10,483 nucleotides of DNA. Origin: an uncultured Polaribacter sp. Lineage in GTDB: Bacteria > Bacteroidota > Bacteroidia > Flavobacteriales > Flavobacteriaceae. The stretch's first letter is position 1. Every line of letters begins with the position of its first letter. The position numbers and the translations under genes were made by a program. Shown one piece after another: positions 1 to 6,606 of this stretch. The DNA is taken from contig CALHCK010000218.1 in assembly GCA_937936695.1 (NCBI GenBank), positions 1 through 10,483 on the forward strand, written 5' to 3'. The notes beneath the pieces are model-generated. The model did not search any database. It was not told where the DNA came from and worked only from the letters and a program-made list of their open reading frames with translations.

Positions 1-483
1 TGCTTTTCCGCTTTGTTCTGTTTCTCCTATTTTAATACAACTAAATAGTAGAAAAACAGTTTCTAAATCTTTTTCATCTAACAAGATTAACTTAATTGTT
101 TCTAGATGATTTTTATCTGTAAAAGAAGCGTCAAATTCAGCTATTTTAACATCATTTTTATAAACAGAAGTTCTTCTTTTGTATTGAATTTTTATGGTAT
201 AATTAATATTGTCTAGTAAAGCTCCATAAATAGTTTTTCTGTTGTTTTCAGAAATTAAATAATTAGTATCTCCTTTACTGTTTTTAATGGTAAATTCCAT
301 TTTCCATTTCCAAAACTTAAACTTCTGGGTAATTTTATACAACAGATTTTCATCAACATTAAATATTTCTGAACCCATTTTACCAAAATCCATAAACCAC
401 TCAGAAGTGTAAATACTATCATCACCATTTAAAATTCTTATAGTATTGTTATAATGTTTTAAAGCGTATGTTTTTGGAGTCAT
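1..483 (-). CDS. Hypothetical protein, 3' end outside window; possible tubby/LURP-like fold
   Basis: An open frame of 161 codons runs from the ATG at 483-481 to the left edge with no stop. It starts 6 nt after the stop of the phosphodiesterase gene, so the two are very likely co-transcribed. No signal peptide or lipobox is visible. The chain is rich in short beta-forming stretches with many aromatic and basic residues (for example FKFWKWKMEF around residues 54-63 and YTIKIQYKRR around 95-104), followed by a hydrophobic helix near the visible end (VFLLFSCIKIG, about 142-152). Strands followed by one buried C-terminal hydrophobic helix, at about 160-190 residues, is the plan of the tubby C-terminal/LURP-one/scramblase superfamily. 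That assignment is inferred from general pattern only; I recognise no diagnostic motif. Existence of the gene is fairly sure, function is not. Confidence 0.75.
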   Translation of the reverse strand, partial: MTPKTYALKHYNNTIRILNGDDSIYTSEWFMDFGKMGSEIFNVDENLLYKITQKFKFWKWKMEFTIKNSKGDTNYLISENNRKTIYGALLDNINYTIKIQYKRRTSVYKNDVKIAEFDASFTDKNHLETIKLILLDEKDLETVFLLFSCIKIGETEQSGKA

Positions 484-489
484 TGTATG

Positions 490-1392
490 TTATTTGTTTA
501 AAAAGGTAACAACTTTGTCAGGAAAATCTGTAAAAGCGCCATCTATATTTGCATCTACAATAAGTGTTTGCATCATTTCTTCAAAGGTAGAAAATTCATT
601 TAAATCATCTGCTCTAAAAGTGTACGGATGTACTTTTAAACCCAATTTATGCGCATCTGTAACTAAAGAAGTAAAAGTAAACTTACCATTAACCTTTTTA
701 TCTAGTAGTTGTTTGTACCAAGGACCAATTCCGTTTGCGTAACTAGAAAAATGGTTAAGCTGTTTAGTTTCTTCTTCAAATTCTATAAGCTGTACCAAAA
801 ATAATTCACATTTTAACTCAACACGAATCCGTTCTAATTCTTTGGCATCAAAACATTGTAAAATACAATTGTCTTCTTTGGTTTTGTACCCAAATTGATA
901 CAACGTTTTTAAAACAATTTCTGTTAAGTTTTTACCTTCTTTTTTATGAAAATTAGGTTCTTTAATTTCAGGATATATACCAATGTTTTTACCTGTGCTT
1001 TTATTTAATCCTTGTATTAATACAATCTCTTCTTCTAAAGAATGAAGTGTAAAGTTACCTACACCTTTAGGAAAACGATTTTTATAAACTTGTACTCCTG
1101 TTTTTGGATTAAAACGTTCTGATACTTGCAGTGTTTTTAATTCATTAAAAGTAAAATCGATTACATAAAACCGACCATCAGGTCTTTTTTTATCAGGAAA
1201 TTTTAGAGAAACATCGGTTACATCATCTAAATAAATATCATGAATAACAATAGGTATGTTGTCTTTGCTTAGTACTAAATCTTGTTCTATAAAATCAGGA
1301 TTCATGGCATGTGCCATTGCTTTTGCAGCTAATGTATGTTCTGGTAAATAACCAGAAGCACCCCTGTGAGCAATTACTATTTTAGGTTTCAT
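490..1392 (-). CDS. glpQ: Glycerophosphodiester phosphodiesterase, GlpQ type, without signal peptide
   Basis: Hydrolyses glycerophosphodiesters (deacylated phospholipids) to sn-glycerol 3-phosphate plus an alcohol. Numbered from the ATG at 1392, the GDPD hallmarks are in place: HRGASGYLPEHT with His9/Arg10 and Glu18, EQD with metal ligands Glu36 and Asp38, catalytic His51 in IHD, and the PEIK metal ligand Glu142. The C-terminus (FTDFPDK...FLNK) closely follows E. coli GlpQ as I remember it. The frame can be extended to a TTG at 1416, but an upstream in-frame TGA lies directly before it and the promoter box at 1418-1425 predicts a transcript starting near 1414, so the ATG (300 aa) is preferred. 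E. coli GlpQ is periplasmic with a cleaved signal; this protein begins almost at the catalytic HRG motif and has no signal, so it is predicted to be cytoplasmic. The downstream gene follows after 6 nt. No glpT, glpK or glpD is nearby. Confidence 0.93.
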   Translation of the reverse strand: MKPKIVIAHRGASGYLPEHTLAAKAMAHAMNPDFIEQDLVLSKDNIPIVIHDIYLDDVTDVSLKFPDKKRPDGRFYVIDFTFNELKTLQVSERFNPKTGVQVYKNRFPKGVGNFTLHSLEEEIVLIQGLNKSTGKNIGIYPEIKEPNFHKKEGKNLTEIVLKTLYQFGYKTKEDNCILQCFDAKELERIRVELKCELFLVQLIEFEEETKQLNHFSSYANGIGPWYKQLLDKKVNGKFTFTSLVTDAHKLGLKVHPYTFRADDLNEFSTFEEMMQTLIVDANIDGAFTDFPDKVVTFLNK

Positions 1393-1417
1393 GGTGTTGT
1401 GTTTAGTAGAAATCAAT

Positions 1418-1425
1418 CAAAAATA
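1418..1425 (-). promoter_or_regulatory. -7 promoter element of the glpQ operon
   Basis: The minus strand reads TATTTTTG, an exact match to the Bacteroidota sigma-A -7 element TAnnTTTG. With the element centred on -7 the transcript would begin near 1414, giving a leader of about 22 nt before the ATG at 1392. No convincing TTG -33 element is seen at the usual spacing, so the call rests on the box and its position in the divergent gap. Confidence 0.55.
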
Positions 1426-1480
1426 CAGAAAATTAATTTTGATATATAAAAATTATAAGAAAGAGAAAATTACTTTTTTG

Positions 1481-1488
1481 TAGATTTG
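1481..1488 (+). promoter_or_regulatory. -7 promoter element of the small membrane protein gene
   Basis: TAGATTTG matches TAnnTTTG exactly and ends only 4 nt before the ATG at 1493. The predicted first transcribed base is around 1491-1493, so the message would be leaderless or nearly so. A -33 TTG is not visible at normal spacing. If transcription starts further upstream, the motif would be a chance match in AT-rich DNA. Confidence 0.5.
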
Positions 1489-1492
1489 TGGC

Positions 1493-1732
1493 ATGAAATT
1501 ACTTTTAAAAATAATGTTTGTAGTCTTTTGTGTTTGGATGCTTGTTGGCGGTTATTTAATACAAACAGATCACAAAAAAGCCCAATTGGTTATGGGCTTA
1601 GGTGTTTTGTATTTAGCTTTTATTTTTATGCCTAGTTTTATATACCATAGATATAAAGACGGAAAGTATAAAAAGTATATTTTAAATGATGAAAAGCTAA
1701 GAAATGCATTTAGCCAGCAAGGAAAAAAGTAG
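1493..1732 (+). CDS. Small two-helix membrane protein, unknown function
   Basis: A 79-residue protein. Two hydrophobic segments are evident, about residues 3-23 (rich in Leu, Phe, Val, Met) and 31-51, joined by a short polar turn (TDHKK), followed by a basic tail of about 28 residues (HRYKDGKYKKY...). Positive charges at the N-terminus and after helix 2 suggest an inner-membrane hairpin with both ends in the cytoplasm. There is no lipobox. I do not recognise a family. An internal ATG at 1514 (Met8) is an alternative start that would allow a normal leader, but it would cut into the first helix. The gene is transcribed away from glpQ, and its TAG is directly followed by the stop triplet of the convergent gene at 1733, with no base between. 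A terminator for the opposite strand lies within it. Confidence 0.75.
   Translation: MKLLLKIMFVVFCVWMLVGGYLIQTDHKKAQLVMGLGVLYLAFIFMPSFIYHRYKDGKYKKYILNDEKLRNAFSQQGKK
1574..1599 (-). terminator. Intrinsic terminator for the minus-strand transcript, inside the opposing gene
   Basis: Read on the minus strand, AAGCCCA (1599-1593) pairs with TGGGCTT (1584-1578) around an 8-nt loop, and the GGGC is followed by six T (1579-1574). This is the layout of a rho-independent terminator for the transcript ending in the nuclease-family gene, about 135-160 nt past its stop at 1733. On the plus strand it is just coding sequence with no T tract after it. Confidence 0.5.
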
Positions 1733-2695
1733 TTAATCTTCTTTCTTTAAAAAAGCATACACAGGAAAATGGTCTGAATATCCTCCTTGGTACCATTTAC
1801 CAATATAAGTTCTAAATGGACTTCCTTTATATTTTCCTTTAAAAGTTTTCATCCATTTTCTATTAAAAACTTCTGCATGTTTAAAATATAATTTGTTTTT
1901 CTTTTTTTCTAAAAAGTTAGTGCTCAAAATAATCTGATCAAACAAGTTCCATTTTCCATTGTAAGTTAAAGTTCCTTCTCCTTTAGCAAGCATACTTTCC
2001 ATAGGATTGTGAAAATCATCTAAAACCAAATATTCTTTTACGCTTTTGCTAGTTGGGTCATCATTAAAATCTCCCATCACAATTATTTTAGCGTCAAAAT
2101 GAGAATCTTTTATTTTCTCTATAATAGTTCTTACAGTTTTTGCAGCTGTAATTCTTTTGTGTTCGGTTTCATCTGCTCCTTCTCTTCTAGAAGACCAATG
2201 ATTTACTAATATATGAACCAACTCGCCATTTAAATTACCGCTAACTTTTAAAATATCTCTTGTGTAATCTCTTTCACCTTCATCATCCTCTAAGAAAACA
2301 GGAAAAGTTTCTGAAGCAAGCAATTCAAAAATTTGCTTGTTATAAAGTAAAGCAACATCAATACCGCGTTCGTCAGGAGAATCGTAATGAACAAAGCCAT
2401 AATGATGCCTTCTTAGGTTAGATGAGTTTACCAGATCTGAAACCACTTTTGCGTTTTCTACTTCTACCAAACCAACAATTGCAGGCGGTAATTTAGATTT
2501 GTGTGTACCTAATTGAGCTATTACTGATCCTAATTTTTTTATTTTTTGTTTGTATCGTTTTTTATCCCATTTCTTTTTTCCGTCTTCCGTAAAATCATCA
2601 TCTAATGTTTTAGGATTATTTTTTGTGTCAAAAAGATTTTCTACGTTATAAAAACCTAATGTAATTGTATTCTCTTTTTTACTACTTGAAAACAT
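1733..2695 (-). CDS. Endonuclease/exonuclease/phosphatase-family protein
   Basis: A 320-residue member of the DNase I-like metal-dependent phosphoesterase fold (EEP superfamily). The family landmarks occur in order: YNVENLFD with Asn17/Glu19, VGLVEVEN with Glu78, SPDERGIDVALLY (106-118), VNHWSS with the catalytic-type Asn165-His166, MGDFNDDP with Asp209/Asn211, WNLFDQIIL, and the terminal SDHFPV with Asp308-His309. These correspond to the Mg-binding acid, catalytic Asp/Asn and His pair of the family, so the enzyme looks active. The substrate (DNA, RNA, phospholipid or another phosphodiester) cannot be told from sequence. No signal peptide is present; the N-terminus is short and polar (MFSSSKKEN), suggesting a cytoplasmic protein. 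It begins 43 bp after the rhamnosidase stop with no terminator hairpin between, so read-through from that gene is likely. It is tail-to-tail with the small membrane protein gene at zero spacing. Confidence 0.9.
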   Translation of the reverse strand: MFSSSKKENTITLGFYNVENLFDTKNNPKTLDDDFTEDGKKKWDKKRYKQKIKKLGSVIAQLGTHKSKLPPAIVGLVEVENAKVVSDLVNSSNLRRHHYGFVHYDSPDERGIDVALLYNKQIFELLASETFPVFLEDDEGERDYTRDILKVSGNLNGELVHILVNHWSSRREGADETEHKRITAAKTVRTIIEKIKDSHFDAKIIVMGDFNDDPTSKSVKEYLVLDDFHNPMESMLAKGEGTLTYNGKWNLFDQIILSTNFLEKKKNKLYFKHAEVFNRKWMKTFKGKYKGSPFRTYIGKWYQGGYSDHFPVYAFLKKED

Positions 2696-2738
2696 AAATT
2701 AATTTTATTTTAAAAGGTGTGATGTTAAAATACAAATT

Positions 2739-5700
2739 TTATCTTATACAAATTTTTAATTCTACAGGCCCAATTAAGCCTGATTCTTCCAATTCAGTTT
2801 CATTTTTTCTAGGTGCTGCTGTAGTCCAAGTTTTTTTTGTGTCTTTTGGTCTTTTGTTGTCAAAAATCAACTGGTTTCTCCATGTGTTGGTTATTTTAAC
2901 TTCCAATTCATTTTTTCCAAGTTGGATTTCTTTTGTAATATCAAACTGAAAAGGTGGAGCCCATTTTGTACCTACTTTTTTTCCATTACACCATAATTCT
3001 GCAATATTAGCAACTTCTCCTAAATTTATAATTGTAGATTTTCCTGTTTTTTTTACATCAATAATTTTGGTGTATGTTGTTGTACCTGAATACTGTTTTA
3101 CAGTATTATTTTCTAACTCCGTTAACGATTTTAATTCATCAATTTCAATAGTTTCAGGAGTATCCCATCCTTTCTCAAAAGCTAATTTCCAATCATTTTG
3201 TAATGATAGTTCTTTTAGAAGCACTGTTTTTTTAATTTTTTTTCCATTTTGATGGAAGATATAATTTCCAGAAGTAGACGCTGTAAACTCATCATTCTTC
3301 CAAGATAGTGTTGGGTAATTATTGGTCTTATGAATTTGATACCAGCCTGTTTTGGTATCTAAAATTGTAGTATCATTTAAAGTCACTCTTTCTGCAAATG
3401 GTTTTGCATCACTTTTAGAAAACACAATTATTTTACTACCATTTTTAGGTAAAGAAATCACAATATTCGTTCTATTATTTTCATTTTTCCAAATTTTAGC
3501 TTCTTGTTGATTTCCTGTAAAAGCGTCCCAAATTTGTGGAGATGCATTCTCAATTCTAAAACTTAAAGCTACATCTACTGGGTCATCATCTTTAGAAGCT
3601 ACAAAATAAATGTGAGCGTCTTTGGTTTCTCTATGAATCCAATTGATATTTAAATTTTCTGGTACAATAACATCTTTTTCAATTTTTTCTTCTATTAAAA
3701 TCTCATCAAGAGTTTTACCCCAATAAACCTTCCCTTTCCCAACTTGTTTTATGCCTTTTTTAGTGTTTCCCCATAATTCATCGGAAATTGATTTTAATTC
3801 TTCTAAATGAGTTGTATCATCCATTAAACTTGGAGAATCTTTAGGTTTATCGCCTAAAACAACAGCACCATTTAGCACTAATTCTTTTACCTTTTTTAAA
3901 GTTGATAATAGTATATTTTCTGAATCTCTTAAGGTAATGATTCTATAATCTCCACTATTTTCAACGTGAATTTTACCATCTTTAACACTTAGTTTCTCTT
4001 GGAGAATTTCTTCGTTTAAATAATCGAATTTGTATCCTTCTGGAAACGCATCTAAATCAAAAGGTGGTCTGTCAAAATCGTCTCCATAATAACGTAACAC
4101 ATCAGCAACGTGTTCTCCTTGTTGCAAAACATATTGGTTTCTAGATAAATATTCAATCCATTCAGGCATATATTTCCACCAAGTTTGCTCGCGAACTAAA
4201 GGAAAACCAATATTACCTCCAAAACTAGATCCTGGAAAAACATCTGTTTGTGGTGTGTGAGAAAAAGTGTGAAACACCAAATGATTTACTCCTTTTGCAA
4301 AGTTGTAATCAATTAAATATTTTACCGAAAAAGGATGTTCATTCCATTTTACCCCCACTTGTGTACAAGCTTCTGCAGCCAGTTTTGGTTTGTTATATAA
4401 ATGCACTGCAGACGCTGCATTGTATATTGGTTTGGCATATTCGTTTTGTGCAGATGGCGCTTTTGGATACCAAAATTCTGTCATTGGAATATCACTAACA
4501 CCATAATAACGCATTGGATCTATAGGCAACACTTCTCCTCCTGCACCTTCTGTATAAACATCTGCTCCCATTTCGTGTGCAACTGTAGCAAAATGTTTAA
4601 AAAAGTTATCGATAAAAACATCGTCCATAGTTTGACGCAAATCTCTTAAAAACTTAGTTGTAGTTTGTTTATTTTCTACAATATAACCCATTGTAGCTGG
4701 CAAATAGGTTTTCATAGAATACCCTCTACGTTCTTCAAACTCTTTAAATAAATCGTCTGAATTCATCGTCCAAGTGGGTACGTGGCTTTCCCAACTGTCA
4801 ATTAACAAACCGTGTAATTTTCCATCACCAATAGGGCCACCATCTTTAATTAAATTACCAATCATTCCATTTTTTAAGTGATTTTCTATGGCTATTTTAT
4901 CCAATTTACTAGATTCCCAACCTGTAGCTTCAGGAACAGCAGGTTTGTTTGTCAATCGCATATTGATATGTCCAAAACGAACGATTGTCCAATTCCCTTT
5001 AGGTGCATTCCAAGTCAACTTTCCATCAGAATTCATTTTATCTGTTAGATTTAAAATTGTGTTGGATTTAATCATCGTGTTTTCAGCATACTTATAATCT
5101 ACCTCTTTTTCTAGACGGCGTAACACTTTTGCTGCTTTTGCTTCGTGATTATGCAATTTTGGTTTTGCACTTAATCTGATAAATTCTGGGGCAATGGAAT
5201 GTGCTCCTTGAAACGTGAATTTGAATGTTTTTGCACTCGTTTCTGGAATGGCAAGTGTTAAGTGTTTTCTTCTGTCATTCCAATTGGCATCAGGGAAATT
5301 TACAGTAGTAATTTCTGTGAATTTTCCATTCAACAACGTTTCTACTTTTATAGCAACGTCTATTTTTGGATATTGAGTATTTAATATCATATGACGTACT
5401 TGTGGAAAAACAATTGTACGTATGGTTGTCTCTTTATCAAACGTAGTTTTTACCCAAGTTTCTTTATTTTCTTGAGAAATTCCTTGTTTTCTATATTCTT
5501 TTAAATCTTTGTCTAAACGTGTGGTTTTTCGAGTTACAATTAGTTTTGAAGCTGAGTTAAAAATGGCTGCCCAAGGAACTAAATTGTTATTTGTTTCAAT
5601 TTTTGAAGGATTGTGAGGTTCTGAATCATCACCTTCTACAGTTGGAAAAGCTAAAACCTGTACATCTTTATAATTGTAATCTTTGGTATGGTACAAAGAA

Positions 5701-6197
5701 TCTATTTCTAGTACTTTTTCAACATTTTTTCCTCCAGAAATATGATACACAGTTTCTACCAATTCTCTTTGGGATTCTTCTGTAGGTACCCAAGGGCCAC
5801 CAGTCATAGACCAACCAGGGCAATTTTGCATCGTAAATTTTAATCCTAACCGTTTACATTCATCCGCAGTAAAACGAATCAATTCTTCCCATTCTGGCGA
5901 TAAAATTTTAACAGGTTTTACATTAGGAAACGCACGACCAGATTTATTAAATAAATGAATGCCTTGTAAACCTGCATCTTTTATCGCTTGTAAATCTAGT
6001 TTTAAACCTTCTTTACTAATATTATTTCCATTTAAATGAAACCAGGTTTCTGGATGATATTCTTTTGCAGGTACCTTAAAGTTTTTAGATAACTCCTTAA
6101 ATGATACTGATGTTTCCTCAGCTATTACAACTTCTTTTTTTGTGTTACAAGCAAGTATTAGAAGTATCACAAAAAATAAGCTTACCTTATATTTCAT
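2739..6197 (-). CDS. GH106-family alpha-L-rhamnosidase lipoprotein
   Basis: A 1152-residue exported glycoside hydrolase. The N-terminus is a lipoprotein signal with lipobox ILAC and lipidation Cys17. The catalytic region begins near residue 40 with the GH106 pattern: WFHLNGN, then EGLKLDLQAIKDAGLQGI, then CPGWSMTGGPWV near 125-137. The TIM-barrel part carries LIDSWE (Glu470) and KLAAEACTQVG (Glu609). By position and context these match the two catalytic/calcium-linked glutamates described for the Bacteroides GH106 enzyme BT0986 (E461 and E593, from memory). The C-terminal ~130 residues (from about TTYTKIIDV through LGEVANIAELWCNGKKVG to KNELEVKITNTW) form a GH2-like jelly-roll sugar-binding domain. 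Length fits the family. The expected reaction is inverting removal of terminal alpha-L-rhamnose from a polysaccharide such as a pectic, ulvan-like or other rhamnose-containing glycan. No SusC/D or regulator is nearby and no clear TAnnTTTG box lies upstream. The residues after Cys17 (NTKKE) lack the acidic surface-export signal seen in some Flavobacteriia. Confidence 0.88.
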   Translation of the reverse strand: MKYKVSLFFVILLILACNTKKEVVIAEETSVSFKELSKNFKVPAKEYHPETWFHLNGNNISKEGLKLDLQAIKDAGLQGIHLFNKSGRAFPNVKPVKILSPEWEELIRFTADECKRLGLKFTMQNCPGWSMTGGPWVPTEESQRELVETVYHISGGKNVEKVLEIDSLYHTKDYNYKDVQVLAFPTVEGDDSEPHNPSKIETNNNLVPWAAIFNSASKLIVTRKTTRLDKDLKEYRKQGISQENKETWVKTTFDKETTIRTIVFPQVRHMILNTQYPKIDVAIKVETLLNGKFTEITTVNFPDANWNDRRKHLTLAIPETSAKTFKFTFQGAHSIAPEFIRLSAKPKLHNHEAKAAKVLRRLEKEVDYKYAENTMIKSNTILNLTDKMNSDGKLTWNAPKGNWTIVRFGHINMRLTNKPAVPEATGWESSKLDKIAIENHLKNGMIGNLIKDGGPIGDGKLHGLLIDSWESHVPTWTMNSDDLFKEFEERRGYSMKTYLPATMGYIVENKQTTTKFLRDLRQTMDDVFIDNFFKHFATVAHEMGADVYTEGAGGEVLPIDPMRYYGVSDIPMTEFWYPKAPSAQNEYAKPIYNAASAVHLYNKPKLAAEACTQVGVKWNEHPFSVKYLIDYNFAKGVNHLVFHTFSHTPQTDVFPGSSFGGNIGFPLVREQTWWKYMPEWIEYLSRNQYVLQQGEHVADVLRYYGDDFDRPPFDLDAFPEGYKFDYLNEEILQEKLSVKDGKIHVENSGDYRIITLRDSENILLSTLKKVKELVLNGAVVLGDKPKDSPSLMDDTTHLEELKSISDELWGNTKKGIKQVGKGKVYWGKTLDEILIEEKIEKDVIVPENLNINWIHRETKDAHIYFVASKDDDPVDVALSFRIENASPQIWDAFTGNQQEAKIWKNENNRTNIVISLPKNGSKIIVFSKSDAKPFAERVTLNDTTILDTKTGWYQIHKTNNYPTLSWKNDEFTASTSGNYIFHQNGKKIKKTVLLKELSLQNDWKLAFEKGWDTPETIEIDELKSLTELENNTVKQYSGTTTYTKIIDVKKTGKSTIINLGEVANIAELWCNGKKVGTKWAPPFQFDITKEIQLGKNELEVKITNTWRNQLIFDNKRPKDTKKTWTTAAPRKNETELEESGLIGPVELKICIR

Positions 6198-6375
6198 CTT
6201 GATGATTTTAAGGTAATAAGAAACTGCTATTTTTAGTGATTAGCATCCTGTTGCATCATGATAAAAAAAATATTTTAAATAGAATACTGTAGATTGACTT
6301 TTAAGTTATTAACAATATATAATAAATTATTTAAATTCTTATTTATAGTAAAGTGTTTTTTAATGTATTACTTAG
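6198..6375. other. AT-rich intergenic segment upstream of the rhamnosidase; no gene seen
   Basis: I see no plausible gene here. On the minus strand, which must carry the rhamnosidase promoter, there is no exact TAnnTTTG element. A GCATC direct repeat with 10-bp spacing lies around 6245-6260, about 50-60 nt before the rhamnosidase ATG. It could be part of an operator, but nothing else supports that. Confidence 0.4.
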
Positions 6376-6383
6376 TAAATTTG
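6376..6383 (+). promoter_or_regulatory. -7 promoter element for a short terminated transcript
   Basis: TAAATTTG matches TAnnTTTG exactly. The predicted start is an A at about 6387. No clear TTG -33 element is seen. The box lies about 220 bp before the hflX promoter and about 80 bp before a strong terminator, so it would drive a short RNA of its own. Confidence 0.5.
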
Positions 6384-6422
6384 CGTAGATTTAGATTTAA
6401 AATAATCAACCCAAACAAAAAA

Positions 6423-6437
6423 ATGCTATACAAATAA
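6423..6437 (+). CDS. Possible 4-codon leader ORF (MLYK)
   Basis: ATG CTA TAC AAA TAA lies about 36 nt after the predicted transcript start, preceded by an A-rich stretch typical of ribosome-binding regions in this phylum. Its last codons and stop overlap the 5' arm of the 6431-6457 hairpin, the geometry expected of a regulatory leader peptide. A frame this short arises readily by chance, so the call is tentative. Confidence 0.15.
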   Translation: MLYK

Positions 6438-6457
6438 AATTAGTTTAGTTTTATTTG
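6431..6457 (+). repeat. 12-bp hairpin inside the candidate small RNA
   Basis: CAAATAAAATTA pairs with TAGTTTTATTTG around a GTT loop: 12 consecutive pairs as RNA, one of them G-U, and nearly all A-U. No T tract follows, so it is not itself a terminator. It is separated by 8 nt from the terminator stem. Confidence 0.6.
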
Positions 6458-6465
6458 AAAAAATC

Positions 6466-6495
6466 AAGCCTCAATATTTTATTGAGGCTTTTTTT
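6466..6495 (+). terminator. Rho-independent terminator upstream of hflX
   Basis: AAGCCTCAATA (6466-6476) pairs perfectly with TATTGAGGCTT (6480-6490) around a TTT loop, and seven T (6489-6495) follow the GC-rich base of the stem. It is oriented for plus-strand transcripts. No annotated plus-strand gene ends before it, so it must serve the short unit starting near 6387 or act as a leader terminator. Confidence 0.85.
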
Positions 6496-6572
6496 ATACC
6501 ACAATTATATGTTTTTAATGGTAAGTAAAAGTTTTAAGAGTTGTTTTTAAATGCATTCAATTAAAATTCATT

Positions 6573-6600
6573 TTTGTTGTCAACTTTCTTTTTACCTTTG
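6573..6600 (+). promoter_or_regulatory. hflX promoter (TTTG ... TACCTTTG)
   Basis: TACCTTTG at 6593-6600 is an exact TAnnTTTG -7 element, with TTTG at 6573-6576 as a possible -33 element 16 bp upstream, a little short of the usual 17-21. The element ends 6 nt before the ATG at 6607, so the transcript should start at about 6604-6607 with essentially no leader. Confidence 0.6.
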
Positions 6601-6606
6601 TATTAT

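Larger units (their letters stand above)
6387..6495 (+). ncRNA. Candidate small RNA or hflX leader/attenuator, about 109 nt
   Basis: The unit is bounded by a TAnnTTTG promoter and a rho-independent terminator on the same strand. In between lie an A-rich 5' stretch, a 12-bp hairpin at 6431-6457 and the terminator hairpin at 6466-6490. The only in-frame possibility is a 4-codon frame at 6423. Two readings are open. It may be an independent small RNA. It may instead be a leader whose terminator controls read-through into hflX, which starts 112 bp after the T tract and has its own promoter. I do not recognise it as a known family such as 6S, SRP RNA or tmRNA. The 3' end is well supported by the terminator; the 5' end is inferred from the promoter box. 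Confidence 0.45.

Noticed and set aside
1393..1416. N-terminal extension of glpQ to a TTG codon at 1416.
   Set aside because: The codon lies next to the promoter box and upstream of the predicted transcript start; the ATG at 1392 fits the family start better.
1785..1805. Short inverted repeat (TTGGTA / TACCAA) after the small membrane gene, considered as its terminator.
   Set aside because: Six pairs and no following T run; it lies in coding sequence of the opposing gene.
2719..2949. Plus-strand frame opposite the end of the rhamnosidase gene, and similar antisense frames elsewhere (for example 4250-4649, 8547-8759, 10148-10366).
   Set aside because: All lie antisense to well-supported genes and show low-complexity, unrecognisable translations.
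6245..6260. Direct repeat GCATC at 10-bp spacing upstream of the rhamnosidase, considered as an operator.
   Set aside because: Two short copies only, no dyad symmetry and no promoter element to relate them to.
6433..6483. Antiterminator pairing between the first hairpin and the terminator loop/3' arm.
   Set aside because: Only 8 A/U pairs, weaker than either hairpin; readily explained by AT-rich composition.
6574..6606. N-terminal extension of hflX to a TTG at 6574.
   Set aside because: It overlaps the promoter elements, and the extra residues (LSTFFLPLYY) are a hydrophobic stretch foreign to HflX.
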